NCBI GenBank assembly: GCA_030671985.1
Contig: DAOVHI010000004.1
Location: 1-20,207, forward strand
Direction of reading: 5' to 3'
From: JAHJDO01 sp030671985 [NCBI: bacterium]
GTDB taxonomy: Bacteria > JAHJDO01
Length of the DNA stretch: 20,207 bases
Part shown: positions 1 through 8,811 of the stretch, piece by piece
Numbering within the stretch: position 1 is the first letter of the stretch
Layout of the letters: every line of letters starts with the position of its first letter
Notes under the pieces: model-generated
What the model was told of the DNA's origin: nothing
Databases searched by the model: none
The model's input: only the letters and a program-made list of their open reading frames with translations
Position numbers and translations under genes: made by a program

Positions 1-401
1 GAGAAACCATCCCTTTGGAAAGGCCTGTTAAGGATATAATATTTGCAGACCCTGGTTCAGAGGAAAAAGCGATATTTTTAGATATTCTCTTTAATTATGA
101 CAGCTATCATCTGAAAAAGGACGCAATATCCACATTGGAAAAGGTTGCCGCATGGCTAAAGAAACATACAAATGTGCGCCTAATGATTGAAGGGCATTGC
201 GACGAGCGGGGTTCCAGAAAGTATAATCTCATACTCGGCGAACAGAGAGCCTTGAGCGTGCGCAGATATCTAACAGGATTAGGTATTTCTCCGTCAAGAT
301 TATATACAGTAACCCATGGAGAAGATAAACCTGTTGATGCAGAACATAATGAAAAGGCTTGGGCAAAAAACAGAAGAGTACATATTCTAATTTCTCAATA
401 A
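1..401 (+). CDS. pal: Peptidoglycan-associated (Pal/OmpA-like) protein, 3' part
   Basis: The open frame runs in from the left edge (first full codon at base 3), so the N-terminus, including any lipoprotein signal, lies outside the window. What remains is a complete OmpA-family C-terminal domain: a beta strand around IFLDILFNYDSYHL, then IEGHCDERGS, a helix with LGEQRALSVRRYL, the GEDKP loop and the closing NRRVHILI strand. In this family the Asp and Arg of the helix region hold the meso-diaminopimelate of peptidoglycan, tethering the outer membrane to the wall as part of Tol-Pal. The TTG at 15 is in frame but has no ribosome binding site and sits inside a continuous frame, so I do not take it as a start. 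A LysM lipoprotein follows after 16 bases, probably in the same operon. Pal is favoured over a generic OmpA protein because of the compact GHCDERG..YN..LGE pattern and this neighbour. Confidence 0.88.
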   Translation, partial: ETIPLERPVKDIIFADPGSEEKAIFLDILFNYDSYHLKKDAISTLEKVAAWLKKHTNVRLMIEGHCDERGSRKYNLILGEQRALSVRRYLTGLGISPSRLYTVTHGEDKPVDAEHNEKAWAKNRRVHILISQ

Positions 402-417
402 CAGAAAAACTCGTTTT

Positions 418-1065
418 ATGAAAAAATTCGGTCTATTTGGCAAGGTTCTACTATTTACTGTTCTCTGTTCAATGGTCACGGTTTTATCAGGCTGTGCAAT
501 AACGAAGATAGCTACGAAAGAAGACGTCGGCACGATACAAGAAAGCCAGGTTGGACTAAGTGAGCAGGTTCTCTTATTAAAGGATGAAGCAAGTAAGATA
601 CACGGCTCTCTGTTAGAAAAAGACAAGCAGCTTCGCGATATTAAAGAACAATTAAATAACACCAACGTTAATACAAACAAAAATATTGCGTCTCTAAGTA
701 ATAATATAATCTCTATTCAAAAACAGATAGATCAGCTAAAGACTGTATATAATAATCTGTTAAAAACACAAAAGAAAGATAGGCAAAACTTTAACAAAAA
801 AATCGAAATAGTGCTTGACGAACTCTTAAAAGAAATCGGAAAGATAAAAAAACAAATAAATATTTTAGCGCCCGATGCTCTTAAATTAAGCGCTGAAGAA
901 TTAGAAGACGGGAAATATTATACTGTTCAGAAAGGCGATACTCTGCTTGAAATTGCTGTCCGTTTTGGCGTTCCTTCCAGAACAATTATTCAGGCAAATA
1001 ACATTGAAGACCCTGACTTTCTATCTATTGGACAAAAACTAATTATTTCAAAATATAATGAATAA
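418..1065 (+). CDS. LysM-domain coiled-coil lipoprotein
   Basis: This 215-residue envelope protein has a lipoprotein signal peptide: basic start, hydrophobic stretch and lipobox L-S-G-C with Cys26. A long polar helical region follows (about residues 35-150, rich in K, E, Q and N, with heptad-like hydrophobics), which is probably coiled coil. One LysM domain lies at about residues 169-211 (YYTVQKGDTLLEIAVRFGV, then a ..NNI..P..L..GQKLII ending), the fold that binds peptidoglycan glycan strands. The likely role is an outer-membrane-anchored protein that grips the cell wall. It sits where ybgF/cpoB follows pal in many tol-pal clusters, but carries LysM instead of TPRs. No clear Shine-Dalgarno sequence precedes the ATG; the start is chosen because it begins a textbook signal peptide. 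The exact role is unknown. Confidence 0.82.
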   Translation: MKKFGLFGKVLLFTVLCSMVTVLSGCAITKIATKEDVGTIQESQVGLSEQVLLLKDEASKIHGSLLEKDKQLRDIKEQLNNTNVNTNKNIASLSNNIISIQKQIDQLKTVYNNLLKTQKKDRQNFNKKIEIVLDELLKEIGKIKKQINILAPDALKLSAEELEDGKYYTVQKGDTLLEIAVRFGVPSRTIIQANNIEDPDFLSIGQKLIISKYNE

Positions 1066-1100
1066 AGTAAACTTAAACTAAAACAAAGGAGACAAACAAA

Positions 1101-1943
1101 ATGTTCTTTTCGGGGATCAGCGACGAAGCAGGTAAACCTATAGAGACACAGATAAAGGCGCATAAAGAACTTGGCTGGAAGCATCTGGAAATCAGAAATG
1201 TTGACGGAGAGAATTTGACACTTATGGATGATGCTAAGTTTGATGAGATCTACGAAAAAGTCAATAATGCCGAGATGAAAGTTTCATGTTTCGCAGGTTG
1301 TGTAGCTAATTGGTCAAGACCCATAACCGGTGATTTTCAAGTGGATATAGATGAGTTAAAAAAAGCTATTCCGCGCATGAAAAAATTTGGAACAAAATTC
1401 ATCCGCGTTATGAGCTGGCCTAATGACAACGACAATCCTATGACTGAAACCGAATGGGAGAAGAAAGTCATTGAGAGATTAAAGGAGCTTTCAAAAATAG
1501 CAGAAGACGGTGAAATTATAATGGTTCATGAAAATTGCAATGGATGGGCGGGAGAATCTCCGGATAACTCATTAAAAATGCTTTCAGAAATCAATTCTCC
1601 ATCGCTGAAACTTGTTTTTGACACGGGAAATACTGTTTTCCATGGACAGGATGCTATGTATTTTTATTCGAAAGTAAAAGAACATATTGTTTACATACAT
1701 ATAAAAGATGCAATTATGCTTCCTGATGGAAAAACTCAAACTACCTACTGTGGAGAAGGACATGCTTATGTCTCTGAAATTCTTCAGGATATGAAAAATG
1801 CAGGATACGAAGGCGGCGTTTCTATTGAACCTCATCTTGCAGCAGCTGTGCATTTAGGTAAAGAAGCGAAGAGTGAAGAAGCTTATAAAACTTATATTAC
1901 ATACGGCAGGAAACTTATAGATATAGTGAATAATCTAAAATAA
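1101..1943 (+). CDS. Sugar phosphate isomerase/epimerase-like TIM-barrel protein
   Basis: This 280-residue soluble protein is of the xylose isomerase-like (AP endonuclease family 2) TIM-barrel type, which includes hydroxypyruvate isomerase and ketose 3-epimerases. The opening MFFSGISDEA and the strand-end residues Glu144 (MVHENCNGW), Asp174 (LVFDTGNT), His200 (YIHIKD) and Glu243 (SIEPH) match the usual metal-binding Glu/Asp/His/Glu pattern of the family. It has no signal peptide, so it is probably cytoplasmic. AGGAG ends 8 bases before the ATG, fixing the start. It follows the LysM gene by 35 bases and precedes a secreted unknown by 24 bases, so co-transcription is likely, although nothing links it to the cell wall genes functionally. 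The substrate cannot be named from sequence; isomerase versus epimerase is open. Confidence 0.8.
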   Translation: MFFSGISDEAGKPIETQIKAHKELGWKHLEIRNVDGENLTLMDDAKFDEIYEKVNNAEMKVSCFAGCVANWSRPITGDFQVDIDELKKAIPRMKKFGTKFIRVMSWPNDNDNPMTETEWEKKVIERLKELSKIAEDGEIIMVHENCNGWAGESPDNSLKMLSEINSPSLKLVFDTGNTVFHGQDAMYFYSKVKEHIVYIHIKDAIMLPDGKTQTTYCGEGHAYVSEILQDMKNAGYEGGVSIEPHLAAAVHLGKEAKSEEAYKTYITYGRKLIDIVNNLK

Positions 1944-1967
1944 TATTTAAAAGGAGAAGAAAAAGAT

Positions 1968-2588
1968 ATGGAAAAAAATCCGGACCATGTCAAATTTCAA
2001 TTTTTGACAAGAGCGACAGTATCGTGTCTTGTTGTGATATTACTAGCACTTTCTGCTTCTGCAGACAGTAATGCTGATACGGGCAATAAACTGGGAAAAC
2101 CGTCTACTAAGCAGTTACTACTAGAATACACCGTGGATGATCATCTTAAAGAAGGATGGGAAAAAGGAGGAATTGAAATTTTTAAAGGGACAGGCAAAGC
2201 ATTGGCTTTCGCTATACCTTACACGGGCAGAGATATTTTAATGCTGCCGATAACTTTACCTATGAGTCTATATAAAAATATAGGAAAGACATCTAAATTT
2301 TTAAGCATGAAAAATGCAGATTCGCATATTCTAACAAAAAGCGGGAAAGTAATAATTTTTATTCCGGCTTATGCTTATAAAATTGCAGAAGGAGCTATAA
2401 GAAAAGCAATAAAAGACCCATGCCAAACTACTTTAAATTTAGTAGCAGCTTCTCTCATTATAGGCAAGGTATTAGAAGAAAATAAAGCTGTAGCCGAAGA
2501 CTTAGGAATATACAAACACAGACAGAGAGATAATAATACCGCGCCTGTAAAACAATCCAGTGCCCCACCAACACCGCCACCTAGTTAG
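1968..2588 (+). CDS. Secreted protein of unknown function
   Basis: I do not recognise this 206-residue protein. It has a somewhat long N-region, then a hydrophobic stretch (about residues 18-31) and a plausible signal peptidase site after SASA. The mature part has two moderately hydrophobic stretches, around IPYTGRDILMLPITLPM and KVIIFIPAYAYKIAEGA, and ends in a Pro/Ser/Gln-rich tail (SSAPPTPPPS) that looks unstructured. A good AGGAG lies before the ATG. The gene ends in convergence with the CtpA-type protease: its TAG overlaps the other gene's last bases. Probably periplasmic or membrane-associated; no enzymatic motif is visible. Confidence 0.65.
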   Translation: MEKNPDHVKFQFLTRATVSCLVVILLALSASADSNADTGNKLGKPSTKQLLLEYTVDDHLKEGWEKGGIEIFKGTGKALAFAIPYTGRDILMLPITLPMSLYKNIGKTSKFLSMKNADSHILTKSGKVIIFIPAYAYKIAEGAIRKAIKDPCQTTLNLVAASLIIGKVLEENKAVAEDLGIYKHRQRDNNTAPVKQSSAPPTPPPS

Positions 2589-3757
2589 AATCTGTCCTTC
2601 AATATTTCTACCGCTTTTTCTAATTGAAGGTCAAGTGATTCAGTCTGCGAATCGGGGATTTTGATTTCTATATCAGGTTTGATGCCTTTACCGTCGATCA
2701 AACTTCCGTCGGAGATATAATATTTGGCAACAGTTAGACTAAGAGCTGTTTTGTCGGGCAAAGGGAAAATGCCCTGCACTGATCCCTTCCCAAAACTGGT
2801 TGTTCCTATTATAGTTGCGCGCTTGTTACACTGTAAGGCGCCGGCAACGATCTCTGCCGCACTGGCACTGCCTTTATTTATTAACACAACCAACGGTAAG
2901 CGTATATCTTCCTTGCTCTCTGTCGCTTTATACGTCTTGGTTTGCCATCTGCCGCGTCCCTTCGTTGTAACTATCAACCCCTTAGATAAGAAACAATCCG
3001 ATATCTCTACCGCTTGACCAATAAACCCGCCCGGATTATTCCTCAAATCTAAAATAAGAGACTTCATCCCTTTCTTATCCAAACTGGTTACAGCGTCTTT
3101 AAAATTCTTTAATGTTCCGTTTCCAAAATCTACAATTCTAATGTATCCAATGCTGTCGTTTATTAATTTAGAATAAACCGATTTAAGCTCTATGATTTTT
3201 CTTGTAATCTCAAAATGCAAAAGCTTCTGTTTTTTTCCGCGTTCTACATGCAACGAAACCTTTGTTCCATTTTTTCCTCTAAGCTTTTTCACCATTTCCG
3301 GCAGTGACCATCCAGCGCAGCTTATTTCATCTATTTTTACAATAACATCACCTGACTTTACACCGGCTTCGTCTGCAGGAGTACCTTCTATGGGAGAAAT
3401 TATAACAATCTTGTCGTCTTTTATTCCTATTACTATTCCCAGCCCTCCGTATTCTCCCTTTTCAAACACCTTCATCTCATCATATGCTTCCTGAGATAAA
3501 AACTGACTATGCGGATCCCCGAGACTCTTAACCATACTATTTACAGCGCCATATATAAGTTCCTTGGAATCTGTTTTACCTATGTAGCTGGATCGGATAA
3601 TATCAAAAGTTTTTAAGAAAATTTTTGTTCTTTTATATCCGGGATCTGCAAAATTTTTCCATAAGCTTCGACCACCATAAATTACCAGAACAACAATTAG
3701 AAGATATGTCAGTTTTTGAAAACGTCTTGAATTATCAAACTTGTTTTCTTCAGTCAA
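2585..3757 (-). CDS. ctpA: C-terminal processing protease (S41, CtpA-type)
   Basis: This periplasm-facing serine protease has about 390 residues from the chosen start. It shows a short cytoplasmic N-terminus, one TM segment (LTYLLIVVLVIYGG), an S41 N-terminal helical region, a PDZ domain (GEYGGLGIVI to KSGDVIVKID) and the protease core. The catalytic Ser is in INKGSASAAE and the Lys in TSFGKGSVQ, 25 residues apart as in the family (Ser299 and Lys324 from this start). Such proteases trim C-termini of envelope proteins and affect wall enzymes. Start choice: TTG at 3757-3755 has GGGAGAG six bases upstream. A longer frame opens at a TTG at 3832 but has no ribosome binding site and would translate straight through a terminator hairpin (3781-3820), so it is rejected. 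Its 3' end overlaps the convergent secreted gene by 4 bases. Promoter not evident; readthrough from the groE operon is possible. Confidence 0.93.
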   Translation of the reverse strand: MTEENKFDNSRRFQKLTYLLIVVLVIYGGRSLWKNFADPGYKRTKIFLKTFDIIRSSYIGKTDSKELIYGAVNSMVKSLGDPHSQFLSQEAYDEMKVFEKGEYGGLGIVIGIKDDKIVIISPIEGTPADEAGVKSGDVIVKIDEISCAGWSLPEMVKKLRGKNGTKVSLHVERGKKQKLLHFEITRKIIELKSVYSKLINDSIGYIRIVDFGNGTLKNFKDAVTSLDKKGMKSLILDLRNNPGGFIGQAVEISDCFLSKGLIVTTKGRGRWQTKTYKATESKEDIRLPLVVLINKGSASAAEIVAGALQCNKRATIIGTTSFGKGSVQGIFPLPDKTALSLTVAKYYISDGSLIDGKGIKPDIEIKIPDSQTESLDLQLEKAVEILKDRF

Positions 3758-3770
3758 CTCTATTCTCTCC

Positions 3771-3820
3771 CAAAACAAATAAGCCTCCCGTCCCGAAAAC
3801 ATTCGAGGTGCAGGAGGCTT
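3771..3820 (-). terminator. Rho-independent-type terminator after groES2
   Basis: On the minus strand, AAGCCTCC (3820-3813) pairs with GGAGGCTT (3788-3781). A further inner stem of about six pairs forms around the CGAA/TTCG segment with one mismatch, and the T-rich stretch ATTTGTTTT follows. It begins 15 bases after the groES2 stop codon and abuts the ribosome binding site of the downstream protease gene. Confidence 0.75.
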
Positions 3821-3835
3821 AGAAAATAACAATTA

Positions 3836-4123
3836 CTATTCTATTACAGCTAAAATGTCTTCCTCTTTCATTATCAGATGTTCTTCTCCATCAATTTGCA
3901 CTTCTGTTCCTGCGTATGATGAAAAAATAACCTTGTCGCCTTTTTTAACACTCATTGATTGTCTCTTTCCATCTTCCAACATTTTGCCGCTTCCAACAGC
4001 TATAATTTTTCCCTCTTGTGGCTTTTCTTTAGCTGTATCAGGAAGAATAATGCCTCCCTTTGTCTTATCCTCAGCTTCCAATCTTTTTACAATAACCCTA
4101 TCTTCCAAAGGTATTAAACTCAT
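3836..4123 (-). CDS. groES: GroES co-chaperonin, second copy (groES2)
   Basis: This 95-residue Hsp10 is the lid that caps the GroEL ring during ATP-driven protein folding in the cytoplasm. The sequence runs [19 protein letters not shown], then the mobile loop [10 protein letters not shown] with the GG and the hydrophobic Ile-Ile-Leu that docks on GroEL, then [17 protein letters not shown]. The start is the ATG at 4123, after AAGGAG; a longer in-frame extension to 4174 would translate the palindrome between the genes and is not used. This copy lies downstream of groEL, while another groES lies upstream, so one operon has both. Its mobile loop is the more canonical of the two. The gene is followed by an intrinsic-type terminator. 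Confidence 0.95.
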   Translation of the reverse strand: MSLIPLEDRVIVKRLEAEDKTKGGIILPDTAKEKPQEGKIIAVGSGKMLEDGKRQSMSVKKGDKVIFSSYAGTEVQIDGEEHLIMKEEDILAVIE

Positions 4124-4143
4124 ATCTTTTCTCCTTGTGATTT

Positions 4144-4173
4144 TGTGGGGACATGGCAAACCATGCCCCCACA
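4144..4173 (-). repeat. Palindrome between groEL and groES2
   Basis: A near-perfect 13-bp stem, TGTGGGGACATGG with CCATGCCCCCACA around a CAAA loop. The only mismatch is A/C on the plus strand, which becomes a G-U pair in the minus-strand (transcribed) RNA. It resembles the GTAGGGGC-type palindromes near 8001 and 9950-10006. It may be a dispersed repeat that landed in the operon, and could act as an mRNA stabiliser or attenuator before groES2. Confidence 0.8.
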
Positions 4174-4192
4174 ATATTAACCGGTTACTATC

Positions 4193-6158
<1,966 letters not shown>

Positions 6159-6206
6159 TTTCTTCCTCCCCCTCCCTTCAGATTTATTGTATATTTCACC
6201 AAATTT

Positions 6207-6233
6207 TTGGCACTCTTTCGTCTAGAGTGCTAA
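6207..6233 (-). promoter_or_regulatory. CIRCE operator (HrcA binding site)
   Basis: The inverted repeat TTGGCACTC, nine bases, GAGTGCTAA matches the CIRCE consensus (TTAGCACTC-N9-GAGTGCTAA) with one difference. It begins at the last base of the groES1 -10 box, so bound HrcA would block transcription, giving heat-inducible expression of the groE operon. The hrcA gene is not in this window. Confidence 0.96.
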
Positions 6234-6261
6234 AAATAGCAATTTCTCTAAACCATGTCAA
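6233..6261 (-). promoter_or_regulatory. Housekeeping-sigma promoter of groES1-groEL-groES2
   Basis: On the minus strand, TTGACA (6261-6256), a 17-base spacer and TATTTT (6238-6233). The spacing is ideal and the -10 abuts the CIRCE operator, the arrangement expected for an HrcA-repressed vegetative promoter. Confidence 0.88.
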
Positions 6262-6305
6262 GAGGAAAATTAGATATTATAAATTTATTTGCAGACCAAT
6301 GGCTT

Positions 6306-6536
6306 TTATTGGAACAATTCCTTACTCAGCTTTTCATTATGTTTGCTCTGGATGTCGCTGATTTTCTTCTTTGATGATTTGTATATTGTCCCGTAATTTT
6401 TATAATTACCGGATTTTTTTCTTTTTTCATTTACTTTTGCGTCTGTTCTCTTTGAGTTATTCATCCATATACCCGCGACATAGTAAAGAGCCACGCCCGT
6501 AAGAATACTCCAAAAGACAATTTTAAAAAATTTCAT
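6306..6536 (-). CDS. Small single-TM basic protein, coupled to mnmE
   Basis: I do not recognise this 76-residue protein. It has one N-terminal membrane segment (KIVFWSILTGVALYYVAGIWM) and then a very basic, lysine-rich hydrophilic tail of about 50 residues (NEKRKKSGNYKNYG, SSKKKISDIQSKHN). Its ATG lies two bases after the mnmE stop codon, so it is probably translated by coupling. The tail would face the cytoplasm if the positive-inside rule holds, where it could touch RNA or ribosomes; that is inference. It ends about 45 bases before the -35 box of the groE operon. Confidence 0.6.
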   Translation of the reverse strand: MKFFKIVFWSILTGVALYYVAGIWMNNSKRTDAKVNEKRKKSGNYKNYGTIYKSSKKKISDIQSKHNEKLSKELFQ

Positions 6537-6538
6537 AA

Positions 6539-7915
6539 CTACTTTCCTATACAGAATTTTGAGAATATTCTGTCCAGCACTTCGTTACTCACTGTTTCTC
6601 CCGTTATCCGGCCAAGAGAATCCAGCGCATTTTTTAAGTCAAGAGAGACAAACTCTTCAGTTAATTTTGTTTTTGTCACAGTGCAAATAATATGTTCTAA
6701 ACTCTTATGCGCATTTAATAGTGATTCCTTATGTCTCATATTAACACATACAGAAGATTGATGATGCTTAAATTTGGATAATGTTATATCCAGCATTGTG
6801 TTTTTGAGCTCATCAATTCCAATTTCCTTCTTTGCGGATATTTTTAAAATTACTCCTTTGGGAACCAGTTTACGAATATCGGATATTTTTGTTTTAGAAG
6901 ATATATCTATTTTATTAAGAAGTATAATACTGTTCTTTCCCTTAACAAGTCCAAACAATTTCTTATCATTGGAATCAATCTTAGTGCTTGCATCTAACAT
7001 AAAGAGTACAAGGTCGGCTTCCATGAGTTTTTTCTTACTTCTGGCAATACCTATTTTTTCCACAATATTATTTACAGGCTGTAATCCGGCAGTATCTATC
7101 AGCATAAAGGAAAGTCCCTGCATATGAATGGCTTCCTCTACCGTGTCCCTTGTAGTTCCGGGAATCTCAGTTACTATGGCTCTTTCCTCTTCCATAAGCG
7201 TATTCAAAAGACTGGATTTTCCGACATTTGGTTTGCCGACAATGACCGTCCTTACTCCATGCCTGAAAATCTCCCCTTGATCAGCAGTATCAATTAAAGA
7301 ATCAATCTTTTTCTGCATCTTCTTAACCGAAGATAATATTGTACTTCTGCTTATTGAGCCGACTCCATCCTCAGGAAAATTAAGTAATGCTTCTATACGC
7401 GCCAGCAGATCAAGCAGTTCTATGCGTAAATTTTTTATTTTAATGGATAACCTGCCCGATAGCTGCTGCGCTGCTAATTTCAATCCCTTTGATGAAACGG
7501 ATTCTATTAAATCCATCACTGATTCAGCTTGTGACAGGTCTATTCTACCGTTTAAAAACGCCCTTTTAGTAAATTCACCCGGCTGCGCTGCGCGCGCGCC
7601 ATGTCTTAATGCAAGCTCCAGAATGGACTTTAAAACTAAAACTCCGCTGTGACAATTAATCTCAACAACATCCTCTTTTGTATATGAATGTGGAGACTTC
7701 ATTACGGAAACCAGTACTTCATCAAGCAAAGTCTTATCTTTGAGAATATGCCCAAGATGCAGTGTATGAGATTTCTGAGTTTTCAGATTTATATTTTTTT
7801 TGGGCTTGAAAATTCTTGAGACAATCTTTACTGCATCCGGCCCGCTCAGCCTTATAATCCCTATTCCGCCTTCACCAAGCGGAGTTGATATTGCTGCTAT
7901 TGTATCTGTAGTCAT
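6539..7915 (-). CDS. mnmE: tRNA modification GTPase MnmE
   Basis: With MnmG, MnmE makes the cmnm5/nm5 group on uridine 34 of certain tRNAs in the cytoplasm. The protein has about 458 residues, the usual length. Domains in order: N-terminal tetrahydrofolate-binding domain (DTIAAISTPLGEGGIGIIRLSG), the helical domain, an inserted G domain with G1 GKPNVGKSS, the TTRDT switch, DTAG and NKID, and the conserved C-terminal FCIGK that supplies the catalytic Cys. Two ATGs compete: 7921 overlaps the ribosome binding site, while 7915 has GGGGG at normal spacing, so 7915 is preferred. The gene normally sits close to yidC; here about 2.7 kb of accessory DNA separates them. Confidence 0.97.
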   Translation of the reverse strand: MTTDTIAAISTPLGEGGIGIIRLSGPDAVKIVSRIFKPKKNINLKTQKSHTLHLGHILKDKTLLDEVLVSVMKSPHSYTKEDVVEINCHSGVLVLKSILELALRHGARAAQPGEFTKRAFLNGRIDLSQAESVMDLIESVSSKGLKLAAQQLSGRLSIKIKNLRIELLDLLARIEALLNFPEDGVGSISRSTILSSVKKMQKKIDSLIDTADQGEIFRHGVRTVIVGKPNVGKSSLLNTLMEEERAIVTEIPGTTRDTVEEAIHMQGLSFMLIDTAGLQPVNNIVEKIGIARSKKKLMEADLVLFMLDASTKIDSNDKKLFGLVKGKNSIILLNKIDISSKTKISDIRKLVPKGVILKISAKKEIGIDELKNTMLDITLSKFKHHQSSVCVNMRHKESLLNAHKSLEHIICTVTKTKLTEEFVSLDLKNALDSLGRITGETVSNEVLDRIFSKFCIGK

Positions 7916-7930
7916 TAACATCCCCCTGAA

Positions 7931-7955
7931 TCCCCCTTCAAAGGGGGAATTTTTT
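7931..7955. repeat. CCCCCTT/AAGGGGG palindrome with T-tract
   Basis: TCCCCCTT and AAGGGGGA pair around a two-base CA loop, and a T run (7950-7955) follows on the plus strand. It looks like an intrinsic terminator on that strand, though no plus-strand gene feeds it. Similar C5/G5 palindromes are common dispersed repeats. It lies just upstream of the mnmE ribosome binding site. Confidence 0.6.
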
Positions 7956-8000
7956 GCATGTCATTGCGAACCCCAAATCCCGAACGCCTTCTGGATGGAA

Positions 8001-8038
8001 TAGTAGGGGCTCAATATTTTGAGCCCAATTCCCTATTT
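8001..8038 (+). repeat. GTAGGGGC-family palindrome, left copy
   Basis: GGGCTCAA (8007-8014) and TTGAGCCC (8019-8026) form an 8-bp stem around TATT, preceded by GTAGG and flanked by outer arms ATAG/CTAT. It shares the core CAATATTTTG with the copy at 9950-9972, which is in the opposite orientation and has a compensated base-pair change (CTC/GAG here, CAC/GTG there). Confidence 0.7.
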
Positions 8039-8039
8039 T

Positions 8040-8083
8040 TGTCATTCTCCCCGAAAACGTTCGGGGGGAATCCAGATGTCTGG
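8040..8083 (+). repeat. TGTCATTC-family palindromic repeat, left copy
   Basis: TGTCATTC is followed by a stem CCCCGAA/TTCGGGG around AACG, with outer arms ATTC/GAAT, and then by the short palindrome CCAGATGTCTGG. A related unit in the opposite orientation lies at 10010-10039. Repeats of the general form TGTCATTC-arm-loop-arm-GAATCCAG are familiar as dispersed intergenic elements in many bacteria. A diverged TGTCATTGCGAA unit begins near 7959. Confidence 0.6.
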
Positions 8084-8112
8084 AGATCTAGCATCATTCT
8101 TCCACACATATT

Positions 8113-8793
8113 TTATTCAGTTTTATCACTCATGTCTTTGATCAATCTTTCAAATTCCATACCTAGAATTTTTAGCCTTTTTGCAAAAGGGATTATAATT
8201 AAAGCAACTATTCCACCAATTAAGGCAAGTCTTTCTGGAGTTATACTAACTATATCCTGTATATCCAACAACAATACTACAAAAAGCAAGAAAGACAGTA
8301 TCCAGCATATAGCCTTGAAAAAATTAAATGCACTTTCACGCTTTCTTTCCTTAACAACTATCAAGAGATCCCTCTTAATATTCGATATAATACCAATGCC
8401 TTCGACCATAAGTTGTTCATGGCATGCTTGTTTGAAGCCTGCTGGTATAATCGTGTTATTTTTCACATTGCTAATCAGACTTTTTATGTGCGCATCTACA
8501 AGTTGCCTAACTCTCTCTATTATGATGTCGACATCTTTTTCGCTTGCTGGGTCACCATAAACTTCTATATCAATAGCAAGTAATCCCTCAGCCAATTTTC
8601 TGACCTTCTCAACCTGTATATCTCTTAACTGGCTTTGACCATAACCACCATCGAGACTGTTTTTTGCTGACAATTCCGTTTGCTTTTCTCGCAATTTGTT
8701 CTGATATTTACCCTCTATTTTTGTGCGCATTTTTTCGAACTTGAGACTAACAAGCTCTTCACCCTTCTGGTTTACTGGTAGCCTCTTGACCAT
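8113..8793 (-). CDS. Coiled-coil protein with two C-terminal TM segments, protease partner
   Basis: I do not recognise this 226-residue protein. The N-terminal two thirds are charged and helical (EKMRTKIEGKYQNKLREKQTE; DVDIIIERVRQLVDAHIKSL), probably partly coiled coil. Two membrane segments follow at roughly residues 163-180 (WILSFLLFVVLLLDI) and 187-203 (LALIGGIVALIIIPFA), ending in a short charged tail. With two TMs and no signal peptide, the helical part should be cytoplasmic. GAGGAG precedes the ATG, and the gene starts 18 bases after the stop of the metallopeptidase, so they form a two-gene unit. Possible roles are membrane anchor, substrate or regulator of that peptidase; none is proven. 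Confidence 0.7.
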   Translation of the reverse strand: MVKRLPVNQKGEELVSLKFEKMRTKIEGKYQNKLREKQTELSAKNSLDGGYGQSQLRDIQVEKVRKLAEGLLAIDIEVYGDPASEKDVDIIIERVRQLVDAHIKSLISNVKNNTIIPAGFKQACHEQLMVEGIGIISNIKRDLLIVVKERKRESAFNFFKAICWILSFLLFVVLLLDIQDIVSITPERLALIGGIVALIIIPFAKRLKILGMEFERLIKDMSDKTE

Positions 8794-8811
8794 TTTACCT
8801 GCTCCTCTCAG

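Noticed and set aside
3758-3832. N-terminal extension of the S41 protease
   Set aside because: It would translate a terminator hairpin from a TTG with no ribosome binding site; the TTG at 3757 has GGGAGAG at proper spacing.
4124-4174. N-terminal extension of GroES2
   Set aside because: It encodes the intergenic palindrome; the ATG at 4123 after AAGGAG gives a standard GroES N-terminus.
7925-8083. CRISPR-like repeat cluster
   Set aside because: The palindromes belong to different families, are not evenly spaced, lack repeat-spacer structure and have no cas genes nearby.
7958-8560. Open frame of 200 codons on the plus strand
   Set aside because: It runs antisense to the two-TM gene and through the palindromic repeats, with no ribosome binding site; an antisense shadow.
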